The notes under the pieces were generated by a model. That model did no database searches. It saw nothing but the letters and a program-made list of their open reading frames with translations, and was not told the origin of the DNA. From Lachnospiraceae bacterium (GTDB lineage: Bacteria; Bacillota; Clostridia; Lachnospirales; Lachnospiraceae): a stretch of DNA of 64,000 nucleotides. The stretch is from NCBI GenBank assembly GCA_017936885.1, contig JAGBEO010000004.1:124001-188000 (forward strand), read 5' to 3'. The position numbers and the translations under genes were made by a program. This document shows positions 8,900 to 17,345 of the stretch, piece by piece (the first letter of the stretch is position 1; every line of letters begins with the position of its first letter).

Positions 8900-9004
8900 T
8901 CCGGTATAGTGCATAGGGCTCGGAAGCCCTGATCGGCAGTTTCATACATAATTTGATCGCGGTGCTGGTCTTCCGCTTCTTTTGCGTGGAATTGATAAAA
9001 TATT

Positions 9005-9032
9005 TCCTAAATTTGACAAAATGTGATATACT
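9005..9032 (+). promoter_or_regulatory. Promoter of the 28-codon peptide gene
   Basis: TATACT at 9027-9032 has an upstream TG (TGTGA context, extended -10). A poor -35 lies 17 bases upstream (TTCCTA). It is well placed to drive the small peptide gene at 9079. Confidence 0.5.
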
Positions 9033-9078
9033 GCTTGTGTTACCGCCCCGATACTGGCAACAGGAAGGGGGTGTCTGT

Positions 9079-9165
9079 GTGGATGTACTTTGTTCTTTTT
9101 TAGTCGCCGTCGCGGCTGGCGTAGCCTGCCACTACGTCATCAAGTGGTTAGACGGCGATGAATAA
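9079..9165 (+). CDS. 28-residue hydrophobic Fst-like peptide (possible type I toxin)
   Basis: GTG start with a strong ribosome site (AGGAAGGGGG at 9062-9071). The peptide has one membrane helix (VLCSFLVAVAAGVACHYVI) and a charged end KWLDGDE. Fst/Ldr-type type I toxins have the same layout: a short hydrophobic stretch followed by a W-L-D/N motif and a charged tail. A bidirectional terminator follows directly, and a perfect TATAAT box reads back across it from the other strand (9295-9300). Toxin function is inferred from pattern and arrangement. An alternative is a small membrane protein of unknown role in mobile elements. Confidence 0.55.
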   Translation: MDVLCSFLVAVAAGVACHYVIKWLDGDE

Positions 9166-9208
9166 TCGGTAACTAGCCCAAACGGTTGACTTCTCCGCAA
9201 AAGAAGAA

Positions 9209-9254
9209 GAACCTCCGATTGTACCGCAAATACAGTCGGGGGTTCGTTCTTTTT
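9209..9254. terminator. Bidirectional terminator after the small peptide gene
   Basis: A 15-bp stem (9209-9223 with 9231-9245, two G-T pairs) with a 7-base loop is followed on the plus strand by GTTCTTTTT. On the minus strand the same stem is followed by TTCTTCTTTT, so it could end both the peptide mRNA and an antisense transcript. Confidence 0.8.
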
Positions 9255-9294
9255 GTGTCTGCATAGATAATACTTTGTCTTTTTGCCTACGGCA

Positions 9295-9323
9295 ATTATA
9301 GCATATGCAAATGGCAAATGCAA
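9295..9323 (-). promoter_or_regulatory. Candidate antisense-RNA promoter
   Basis: The minus strand carries TATAAT (plus coordinates 9295-9300) with TTGCAT 17 bases upstream (9318-9323). Transcription would start near 9288, cross the shared terminator and oppose the 3' end of the small peptide mRNA. No coding region with a ribosome site follows on that strand, which fits a regulatory RNA. Confidence 0.5.
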
Positions 9324-9450
9324 TAAACATTGAAAACAAAAAATATCGATTCTGTGAAGGACACCCAGTATGTTTATACGCTCGTGAAGGAAGATTTCAA
9401 AACCGGGGAGCGTGCAAAACGGACAAAAAGTATTATTCTTTCAGACCTAA

Positions 9451-10329
9451 CCTGAAAGTACTGATAGCCCTAACACGATTAAACGTCATACACAGCATTA
9501 TAAGCGTTATTTTGAACAGTCGGGACTACATAATATGCCAGTCCGCCGGATCGATACACTCTTATTAGAATCCGAATGCAACCGCCTTGTAAAAGAATAC
9601 AGCATGACAAGAAAAGAATGGAATAATGTAAAAACTATTCTTATAGGCTGTTTTGAGTATGCCACTCGAAAAAAGTACATCACAGCCAATCCAATGGATG
9701 ATGTAAAAATCCTTGTGAAATATCGGCAGATAGTGAAAAAGACGGGAAAAACAGAAACCTATAACACGGAAGAATTAGAAAACCTGAATAAGTATCTTGA
9801 TACAATGTATGCAGAAACAGAAGATGTGGTTTTTCTAGCCGTCAAAATAAATTTCCTGTTAGGTCTGCGGGTTGGTGAATTGGTCGCTCTGAAATGGGAA
9901 GACTGTAAGGAACAATCTCACATTCATGTTGTACGTGAGGAAGTCAGAAATCAGGAAACAAACTGTTATGATGTGGTGGAGCATACGAAGACAAACCGTG
10001 ACCGTTATGTGGTACTTGTTCCTAAAGCGATATCTATTTTGGAGAAAATACCAAAACAGGGTAGCTATATCTTTATGAGGGATGGGGAACGAATTACTAC
10101 CAGGCAGATTGCATATGTACTTGAAAAATATGCACAGCGACAAGGGATGACAACCAAAAGCACACACAAGATGCGAAAGACCTATGCAAGCAACCTAAAC
10201 GCGAACGGTGTACCTTTGGATTGTATCAGGGAGATGCTGGGGCATAGCAGTCTGTCAACCACACTTGGATATATATACAACCCGCTTACAGAATCAGAGA
10301 CATATAATCTCATAGCCAAGGCTTTATAG
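9451..10329 (+). pseudogene. Tyrosine recombinase/integrase, 5' end broken
   Basis: The intact part holds an N-terminal SAM-like segment (SPNTIKRHTQHYKRYFEQSG) and the full catalytic domain. Arg is in LLGLRVGELVALKW, the His-x-x-Arg box in THKMRKTYAS, the second His in MLGHSSLSTTLGYIY, and Tyr nucleophile in that last motif. The frame is cut by a stop at 9448-9450, and integrase-like residues just upstream (ERAKRTKSIILSDL) lie in another frame, so the N-terminus is frameshifted. The longest ATG frame starts at 9535. Its position next to the tRNA-Gly 3' end supports its being the recombinase that placed this element there. Confidence 0.75.
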
Positions 10330-10363
10330 ACTGTCTTCAACTGTCTTCAAATTTGCAGACACA

Positions 10364-10400
10364 CAAAAAAAGCGGAAACGCCGTATTTATCAGCGTTTCC
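10364..10400 (-). terminator. Terminator of tRNA-Gly
   Basis: On the minus strand GGAAACGC and GCGTTTCC (10393-10400 / 10374-10381) pair around an 11-base loop and are followed by seven T residues. Confidence 0.8.
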
Positions 10401-10434
10401 ACACTTTTAGAAAGAGCGCGAGACGGGACTCGAA
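10393..10434. repeat. tRNA-proximal attachment-site-like repeat
   Basis: Matching partner of 8683-8726, overlapping the 3' end of tRNA-Gly and the right arm of its terminator. Together the two copies bracket about 1.7 kb that contains the integrase remnant and the small peptide gene. Confidence 0.55.
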
Positions 10435-10487
10435 CCCGCGACCCCGACCTTGGCAAGGTCGTGCTCCACCAACTGAGCCACTCGCGC
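10415..10487 (-). tRNA. tRNA-Gly (anticodon GCC)
   Basis: On the minus strand the acceptor stem GCGCGAG/CTCGCGC closes perfectly. The D arm (GGCTCAGTTGGT), anticodon arm GACCTTGCCAAGGTC with GCC at 10452-10454, and the T arm (GGGTTCGAGTCCC) are canonical. The CCA end is not encoded. The 3' end serves as the integration target for the neighbouring decayed element. Confidence 0.96.
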
Positions 10488-10701
10488 ATATACTTGTCTG
10501 AGTTATTTTTGTTTCTGTATCCCTCGGACAAGTATTAATATACTATATAGCTTTTACTTTGTCAATAAAAAATTTTAATTTTTTTAAATTCAATAATCTT
10601 TTTAAATTTTTCTAAATATATATGCAACTTATTAGGTTTTCAGACAATTCCACCAAATCCCAATTCAGTTAACATAACTATTTCTTTCCCCTGATATATA
10701 C

Positions 10702-12219
10702 CTACTCAAGCTTCTCGGCACACTTAATTCGATAAATACGTCTTAAGGACTCATCGATTCTCTCCTCGGAAATCGTACCGTCCTGCACTGCTGCCAGCAG
10801 CGCATCATATGCCTCATTAAAATCCTCCGGCATCAGCAGCATGTCGGCTCCTGCCTCAATCGCTTTGACTGCTGCCTCCTCTGAAGTATAATAATCCGTA
10901 ATCGCTGTCATATCCAGCGCATCTGTAATAATAACACCCTCAAAACCCAATTCGCCGCGCAGAATATCTGTCATAACCTTCTCCGATAAGGAGCTGGGCA
11001 CACCATCCTCATCAAGCGCAGACGCCGTTATATGGCTTACCATTACGAAATCCGCACCCGCTTCGATACCGGCCTGAAAAGGTACAAAATCCGTCCCCCG
11101 CATCTCTTCCAAGGTCTTGGTTATCTCCACTCTTCCGTCATGGGTATCCTCAGAAGCACTGCCGATTCCCGGAAAATGTTTCAGGCATGAACTGACACCG
11201 GTACCCTCGATACCTTCTACCATATTAGCAACCATACCGCCTACGGTCTGTGCGTCCGATCCAAATGCACGGTCCTCCAATACACTGCTTCCACCTTCCG
11301 GAACCACATCGGCTACCGGTGCAAAATCTACATTGAATCCGATTTCTTTCAAATATGCACCGATCGTAACTCCCGACTCGTAGGCCTGCGCCGTGTCACC
11401 GCCGGCTCCAATCATTGCCATGTCGTCCACCTGTATCACTTCAATATCGCTGTTAGCGACCCTGCTGACAGAACCGCCTTCTTCATCTACCGCTAAAAAG
11501 ATAGGGTATTTACTCATTGACGCCGTATTGGACAGCATCTCCATAATCTGCTCTTTATCGGAAATATTTTTATCAAAATAAATCAGACCGCCAACGGCAT
11601 ATTGATTCAAAGCTTCCTGCGTACCATTTCCTGCCTGTATGGCTGTTGAAACACCGGTGATTGCTTCCGGAGTCACTACAAAAAGCCCTGCAACTTTATC
11701 TTCTATCGGCATCTCAGAGATATAGGCTTCTACCACTTCTCCCAGATAATCCTCTTCCTCTTCTGTTCCCTCCGTGATCGTCTCAGGCGTATCAATCACC
11801 ATTTCCTGAGCTGCCTGTGCTTCCTCCTCTGCCTGCTGCTGTGCCAGTGCCTCCGCCTGCTTCTTATCCTGAATGCGCGAAGAAATCTTCATACCAACGA
11901 CTACACCACCTGCAACAAAAGCTGCCAAAAAAATCAAAACCACAGAATAAGAAATGATCTGATTACGGATTCTTCTTCGACGGCGATAAGCACGACGGTC
12001 ATCCTCGTCTTCCTCTATTTCTTCATCGTCATCAATATCTTCCTCATCGCCGTCATCTTCATCCTCTTCATCTTCGTCGATGTCTTCATCTTCGTCTTCT
12101 TCTATTTCATCATCATCCTCGATGTCTTCGTCCTCGTCATCTTCTAATGTTTCATCTTCATACTCTTCATCGTATTCCTCGTCAGAGTATCCCTTTCTTT
12201 TATGAAATAATTTTCCCAT
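10702..12219 (-). CDS. Membrane-anchored GH3 family beta-N-acetylhexosaminidase-like protein
   Basis: 505 residues. A cytoplasmic N-terminus of about 80 residues is almost entirely Asp/Glu. It is followed by an Arg-rich stop-transfer patch (RAYRRRRRIRNQ), one membrane helix and an Ala/Gln/Glu linker. An extracellular GH3 domain comes last (from about residue 170). NagZ-type motifs are visible: LKHFPGIGSASEDTHDG with the catalytic-loop His, and the nucleophile Asp in ITDALDM. It probably trims N-acetylglucosamine from muropeptides or glycans at the cell surface. The start at 12219 is chosen because GGAG stands 6 bases ahead; the in-frame ATG at 12231 has none. Confidence 0.85.
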   Translation of the reverse strand: MGKLFHKRKGYSDEEYDEEYEDETLEDDEDEDIEDDDEIEEDEDEDIDEDEEDEDDGDEEDIDDDEEIEEDEDDRRAYRRRRRIRNQIISYSVVLIFLAAFVAGGVVVGMKISSRIQDKKQAEALAQQQAEEEAQAAQEMVIDTPETITEGTEEEEDYLGEVVEAYISEMPIEDKVAGLFVVTPEAITGVSTAIQAGNGTQEALNQYAVGGLIYFDKNISDKEQIMEMLSNTASMSKYPIFLAVDEEGGSVSRVANSDIEVIQVDDMAMIGAGGDTAQAYESGVTIGAYLKEIGFNVDFAPVADVVPEGGSSVLEDRAFGSDAQTVGGMVANMVEGIEGTGVSSCLKHFPGIGSASEDTHDGRVEITKTLEEMRGTDFVPFQAGIEAGADFVMVSHITASALDEDGVPSSLSEKVMTDILRGELGFEGVIITDALDMTAITDYYTSEEAAVKAIEAGADMLLMPEDFNEAYDALLAAVQDGTISEERIDESLRRIYRIKCAEKLE

Positions 12220-12968
12220 GCCAATCTCCATTCTTATTCAACCTGCGAATTTTATGTATACTATAACCTATTTTTAGGGAAAAAGCCACCTCTATTTTCT
12301 TAATTCACCAAATATCCACATATTTCCCCATATCGTTTCATCTGCCATTGATCCTGCCAGACACACTGCACATTTTTTACTCTGTCTAACTATTCAGATC
12401 ACTTCTGATGTACATCCGATTTTTGCGCACGGCGAAGCGGGTACCAATTCTTCTAAGAATCAATACCCGCTTCTAAACTATACTATCCAATGGTTCTTAC
12501 CTCCACTTTTCTTCTTTCGTATTCTTTCCATTCTTCTTTCGTATGCATATACTATAACGTCTTCTTTCATCTTCTCTTCTGTGATTCGTTACTTTTTCTT
12601 ATGTACTCGACTACGTTCTCTTTGTTTTGTCATTGGTTCCTTATTCATTTGTACTTTAAATGGATGGTTAAGTTATGTTTTTGGTGGTCCGTACCTCTCT
12701 TTCTTTAGGATATCTATGTGAATTTGTTTTGTTTATGTCTTTATTATATCATCTGATTTTTATTTGTCAACACATTTTTTCATTTTTTTATTTATTTTTG
12801 CAATTCGCATTAAAATATGGCAAATTTTCACATTTTTAGTTTTTATTTCCTATTGTTTGCAGTTTATTTAACATATCTTGTATTATATCTTTTGTTAATG
12901 ATATACTTTAATCAATATTAGTACATAAATTGCTTTATATACAAAGCGACACAGAAATGAGGGATACT
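12220..12968. other. AT-rich intergenic region with a long hairpin and a short direct repeat
   Basis: No convincing gene. 12434-12473 forms a nested hairpin: GAAGCGGGTA/TACCCGCTTC outside and ATTCTT/AAGAAT inside, with no T tail on either strand. The 14-mer TTCTTCTTTCGTAT occurs twice between about 12507 and 12544. The stretch after 12720 is very AT-rich and must hold the promoter of the LUD gene. A 72-codon plus-strand frame at 12490 lacks a ribosome site and is rejected. Confidence 0.6.
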
Positions 12969-13604
12969 ATGTCACACAAACAAACCGCTCTGTCCAAACA
13001 GGCAGAGGTAATCATCCGCAACTTAGAGAAACGCAATATGGAAGGATACTATTTCCAGTCCGCAGCCGACTGCACTCAGGCTATTTTAAAAGAAATGCCG
13101 AAAGGTTCCGTCATCGGCTGGGGCGGCAGCGAAAGTGTCAAAGAATCAGGGCTGATGGACGCCATTCATAACGAAGATTATGAACTGATTGACCGTGCCG
13201 CCGCTAAGACACCGGAGGAATCCAGACAGATATATGCCAGAACCGTTCTCGCCGACTATTATCTGATGAGTACCAACGCCATAACCTTAGACGGCGAACT
13301 GATCAACATAGACGGCAACGGCAACCGTGTTGCCTGCCTGATCCAGGGACCAAGTCATGTCATTTTAGTTGTGGGCATGAACAAGGTTGTCACCGACATC
13401 GAGAGCGGTGTTGCCAGAGTCCGCAATATGGCTTCCCCCGCCAACGCAATCCGGTTAAATAGGAATCTTGCCTGTGCTGCAACAGGCGTATGCCATAATT
13501 GTCTCTCCCCTGAGTGCTTCTGCAACCAGATCGTCATAACAAGGCGCAGCATGCATATGGGAAGAATTAAAGTATACCTGGTGGGTGAAGAGCTGGGATA
13601 TTAG
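12969..13604 (+). CDS. LUD domain protein (LutC/DUF162-like)
   Basis: 211 residues, a single LUD domain. Visible family features are the glycine-rich GSVIGWGGSES near the N-terminus, DYYLMSTNAITLDGELINID in the middle, and a C-terminal Cys cluster (CAATGVCHNCLSPECFCNQ). Relatives include LutC of the lactate utilisation complex, but many clostridial single-gene members have no proven role. The start at 12969 fits GAGGGA upstream; the ATG at 12930 has no ribosome site. It stands alone, convergent with the hydrogenase-like gene. Confidence 0.8.
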   Translation: MSHKQTALSKQAEVIIRNLEKRNMEGYYFQSAADCTQAILKEMPKGSVIGWGGSESVKESGLMDAIHNEDYELIDRAAAKTPEESRQIYARTVLADYYLMSTNAITLDGELINIDGNGNRVACLIQGPSHVILVVGMNKVVTDIESGVARVRNMASPANAIRLNRNLACAATGVCHNCLSPECFCNQIVITRRSMHMGRIKVYLVGEELGY

Positions 13605-13697
13605 ATTTGAATTTCAGATTTTGAATCTTATATTGAAACACTTCTTAAAGCAAGACCGTTTAAAACAAGACTGACAAAATCTTACCCAAGGCAAAAT

Positions 13698-13738
13698 GAA
13701 ACAGGACTCTGCACACCCCCTGCGCAAAGTCCTGTTTC
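13698..13738. terminator. Shared terminator between convergent genes
   Basis: GAAACAGGACT (13698-13708) is the exact complement of AGTCCTGTTTC (13728-13738). It lies between the ends of the LUD gene and the hydrogenase-like gene and can serve both strands. Confidence 0.75.
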
Positions 13739-13765
13739 TATGTAACCTTCTCTAAAAATCAGGTA

Positions 13766-15388
13766 TTATGCATTCAAACGTTCCAGCTTGTCTTTCAGAT
13801 CAGAGGAAATAGTGCTTACCATATCTGCCGATGCTGCAATTTCCTCTGTGGATGCTGCCAAATTAGTCACTCTTACATTAACACCGTCAATAATATCAAT
13901 CAGCTTACTTGCATTTTGAAGCAGATTCTCAATTGCATTCTGTATCTGTTCCTTATTCTGATCACTGTCGCTCGCCGTATCTTTCGAATGATCCGCCAGT
14001 TTCTTAATGTTCTCAGCAATAATCGCAAAGCCTCTTCCCGCTTCACCTGCTCTTGCAGCCTCAATACTTGCATTCAGAGACAATAAATTCGTCTCTTCAG
14101 CCACATCCGTAATTTCAGTATTGTTTTCTTCCAATCTGGTCAACAGCTCCTTAATCTTCTCAAGTGCAGTTTTCAGATCATCACAGAAAGTTACCACATC
14201 ACTCATAGATGCAGAGATACCTGTACTTTCTTCCGCATTACTGTTATTGCCGATAGACATTTCCGTAATGGAAGAATCCAGACTCTCGAAATCTACGGAA
14301 ACCTCTGAGATCAATTGCGCAATCAGCTCATTCTTAGACTGGATTTCAGCATTCTTGCCTTCCATCTCTTTAGCCATCTGTCTTGCAAGCTCGCCCTCTT
14401 TCTCTACTTCGCCCTTGACATACTGAATACAGTTATCTTTATGATTGCAGCCGTTATGAATTGCCTTCGCCATCTGTTTACAGGTGGCATATCCACATGC
14501 CGAACAGTTAATATGCTGCTCTTTTTTTGTATGTTTCTCCATGGAAGCATAGATCGCATCCAATTCTGCAGTACTGGGTTTTTCAATGATAAGTCCTTTA
14601 GATTTATCACTATAATGTCTGATAAAATCATTGATATCCAGGTTTTTAAACTGCTTATTCAGGCAGGCAAGTCTCTGCTTCGGAGAAAGATTTCTGCTCC
14701 AGGTATGCTTTCTTCCCGTTTTCTTGCTTGCCGACTTGATTTTCTGTAATTCATAGAGCGTATCGTCGGTCGTGGTTTTCTCCTTTTCCACTCCGGTACC
14801 ATAGATACATCCCTTTGCACAATTCAGTGCATCTACCATGAACGGAAGATCTTTCTTACCAAGTACTCTCTCTTTATAATCCTCTAGAAATTCATAGGCG
14901 TGCTTCTCACCTTCAATCTGTCTGATGAATACGTCTTCGCCGCAGAACCAATACACGTTTTCTTTCAAACCGCCCGGCATCGGATAGATAGAACCTAAAC
15001 CGTACTCGATTTCATCCGTCACCTTCGGGCCTGAAATATTATGCTTTCTTACATATTCCATTAAATGATCGAAGGTCACGTTATAAGAAACATATCCGCC
15101 GCAATTCGGATCATCGATCTCATTCTTCTTCGCAATACACGGACTGATGAAAGCAAGCTTATCCGTTATCTTCATATACTTCTTCGCATAGATCGCACCG
15201 CACATCATAGGGGAATGAATCGGTACCAGACTCGGAATCAGTTCCGGAATATACTTCTCAATATACCCTACCACTGCCGGACACGGCTGGGAAATACCAC
15301 CTGTGAAATTATTGCTCTGTAATATACTTAATATACCCCCATGTCGTAATATCCGCGCCAAAACTGATACTGATAATACGATTAACAC
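13766..15388 (-). pseudogene. [FeFe]-hydrogenase-like chemosensor, C-terminal part after a frameshift
   Basis: Homology-like sequence starts near 15325 ([19 protein letters not shown]), so the first 25 or so residues of this frame are out-of-frame filler. Domains in order: hydrogenase large-subunit C-terminal domain with Cys motifs equivalent to L1 (ISQPCPAVV), L2 ([12 protein letters not shown]) and L3 ([12 protein letters not shown]); a 4Fe4S segment ([13 protein letters not shown] plus CNHKDNC); a coiled coil; and an MCP signalling tip ([18 protein letters not shown]). The L1 motif differs from TSCCPxW of catalytic enzymes, so a redox- or H2-sensing role (group C/D-like) is likelier than turnover. 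Confidence 0.75.
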
Positions 15389-15719
15389 CTAACTGCTTTA
15401 AGCCGCCCAAAACTGTTTCATACTCTTTGGGATAGTTTGCAAGAAATGCCGGTGCAAGCAAAAGAGAAATTTTCTCGCCCTTCTTTAAATCCTCAAAGAA
15501 CCGGTCCGTATCATCAATATAGCTTCTGGCATCGTGTGCACAGGCATCAAAACATGCGCCGCAGCTAATACATGCGTTACCATCCACAACAATTTTATTC
15601 TGTCCGTTCTCCTCTACTGCACGATTAGCAGTAAGAACAGGGCATGCTGAAATACATTTATTGCATCCCACACAATTATCATTGGTATATACCAATGCAT
15701 CTACTAACTGATTTGCCAT
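15309..15719 (-). pseudogene. [FeFe]-hydrogenase-like chemosensor, N-terminal ferredoxin part
   Basis: 136 residues with two 4Fe-4S motifs (CVGCNKCISACP and CISCGACFDACAHD) and the beginning of the hydrogenase domain ([34 protein letters not shown]). The frame then meets TAA. Skipping one base (C at 15319) in GAG-C-AAT-AAT continues directly into [12 protein letters not shown] of the other frame. The two pieces are therefore one gene of about 650 codons split by a single-base insertion. Start supported by GGAGGGG. No slippery run is present at the junction. Confidence 0.75.
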
Positions 15720-15875
15720 GAATACCCCTCCAAGCCATTCTATTACTAAAATCAGTATTATTTTTATTATTTTTCATAACAACAATTAACATATAAAAAT
15801 ATAACATATTTTTTCAAAAAAATAAAGTTTTTTCGTGTATTTTATACAATACATTCTTATTTTTGCAAACATTTC

Positions 15876-15925
15876 AAACAAAAATACCGAATGATGCAAA
15901 GTGAATACTCTGCGCCATCCGGCAT
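15876..15925 (-). terminator. Terminator of the hom-lysC operon
   Basis: On the minus strand a long imperfect stem (ATGCCGGATGGCGCAGAGT with its complement at 15884-15902) around a 4-base loop is followed by TATTTTTG. Confidence 0.8.
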
Positions 15926-15972
15926 TTTCATTATATTATAATATGATAACTGAAATATATTCTGATAAAAGC

Positions 15973-17292
15973 TTAGATCTGGGAAAGAACAAAAATATCA
16001 TAAATTGCCTTGATCGCTGCCTCAAAATCCGCATTTGCCACGCCGATAATGATGTTAAGCTCGCTGGAACCCTGATCGATCATCTTAACGTTGACATTGG
16101 CATGTGCCAGCGCGGAGAAGATTCTGCCCGCTGTACCTCTGGTAGACTTCATGCCGCGTCCTACCACCGCAATCAGTGCAAAATCACCCTCGATATCGAT
16201 GGAGTCCGGATCTGCTAGACGGTGAATGGCAGATACCACCTGCTGTTCTTTGTGCATAAACTCATCCTGATGCACGAATACAGTCATGGTATCGATACCT
16301 GATGGAACATGCTCGAAGGAAATACCGTTCTCTTCAAATGCCTGCAATACCTTGCGTCCGAATCCGATTTCAGAGTTCATCATATCTTTCTCAATATTAA
16401 CTGCACAGAAGCCCTTCTTACCTGCAATACCCGTAATCACATACTTCGGCTTCTGACAGGTGCTCTCCACGATCCAGGTTCCGTTATCCTCCGGTGCATT
16501 GGTGTTGCGGATGTTAATCGGAATACCTTCTCTTCTGACCGGGAAGATCGCATCTTCATGCAGCACGGATGCCCCCATATATGCCAGCTCACGCAGTTCT
16601 CTATAGGTAATGGTCTCGATGCCTTCCGGTTTATAGATGATTCTCGGATCTGTGATCAGAAAGCCTGATACATCCGTCCAGTTCTCATATACATTCGCTT
16701 TAATTGCTCTTGCTACAATAGAACCTGTGATATCGGAACCGCCTCTGGAGAAAGTCTTGACCCTTCCATCCGCGTATGCACCGTAAAATCCCGGAATAAC
16801 CGCAGCCTCCACTCCTTCCAGTCTCCTGCGCAGATTCTGGTTCGTAGTTTCCGAATCAAACTCACCGTTCTCATCGAAAAGAATGACTTCCGCCGCGTCA
16901 ATAAATTCATATCCCAGATAGTTGGCCATGATAATACCGTTTAAATACTCACCTCTGGATGCCGCATAGTTGGTACCAGCTTTTTCCTTAAACATTTTCT
17001 CAATCGTCTTAAACTCAGCTTCCAGAGAAAGCTTTAACTCTAACCCGTCAATAATCTCCTGGTATCTTTCCTGAATCGCTTTCAGCTCTTTCTTGAAATC
17101 TTTGTCCTGCTCTGCCAGATCATAACAGCCATACAGCATGTCCGTTACCTTGGTATCATCAGAAGATCTTTTACCCGGTGCAGAAGGAACCACAAACTTA
17201 CGCTCCTTATCTGCACGGATGATGGCACCTACTTTCTTAAACTGTTCTGCACTTGCCAGTGAACTTCCGCCAAACTTAACAACTTTTCTCAT
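15973..17292 (-). CDS. lysC: Aspartate kinase
   Basis: 439 residues. It phosphorylates aspartate, the first step toward lysine, threonine and methionine. The amino-acid kinase domain starts with VVKFGGSSLA and includes SRGGSDITGS, which binds substrate. Two ACT regions at the C-terminus (about residues 300-439, ending in VKMIDQGSSELNIIIGV) mediate feedback control. Located 53 bases after hom, so cotranscribed with hom and the ACT-protein gene and ending at the terminator near 15900. Length is typical of monofunctional clostridial enzymes. Confidence 0.95.
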   Translation of the reverse strand: MRKVVKFGGSSLASAEQFKKVGAIIRADKERKFVVPSAPGKRSSDDTKVTDMLYGCYDLAEQDKDFKKELKAIQERYQEIIDGLELKLSLEAEFKTIEKMFKEKAGTNYAASRGEYLNGIIMANYLGYEFIDAAEVILFDENGEFDSETTNQNLRRRLEGVEAAVIPGFYGAYADGRVKTFSRGGSDITGSIVARAIKANVYENWTDVSGFLITDPRIIYKPEGIETITYRELRELAYMGASVLHEDAIFPVRREGIPINIRNTNAPEDNGTWIVESTCQKPKYVITGIAGKKGFCAVNIEKDMMNSEIGFGRKVLQAFEENGISFEHVPSGIDTMTVFVHQDEFMHKEQQVVSAIHRLADPDSIDIEGDFALIAVVGRGMKSTRGTAGRIFSALAHANVNVKMIDQGSSELNIIIGVANADFEAAIKAIYDIFVLSQI

Positions 17293-17345
17293 AGATAAAT
17301 CTCTGCCTTTCCCTCATATAGTATATTCGTATATATTATATCATT

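Noticed and set aside
8681-8914. 77-codon minus-strand frame as a gene
   Set aside because: Arg/His/Ile-rich with no ribosome site; the opposite strand reads as a better protein fragment and the region overlaps the attachment-like repeat.
12490-12708. 72-codon plus-strand frame, very Phe/Leu/Cys-rich
   Set aside because: T-rich intergenic DNA read in one frame; no ribosome site, no start context, next to a hairpin and a simple direct repeat.
15309-15330. Programmed ribosomal frameshift in the hydrogenase-like gene
   Set aside because: No slippery heptamer, no run of identical bases and no obvious downstream stem; a one-base insertion is simpler.
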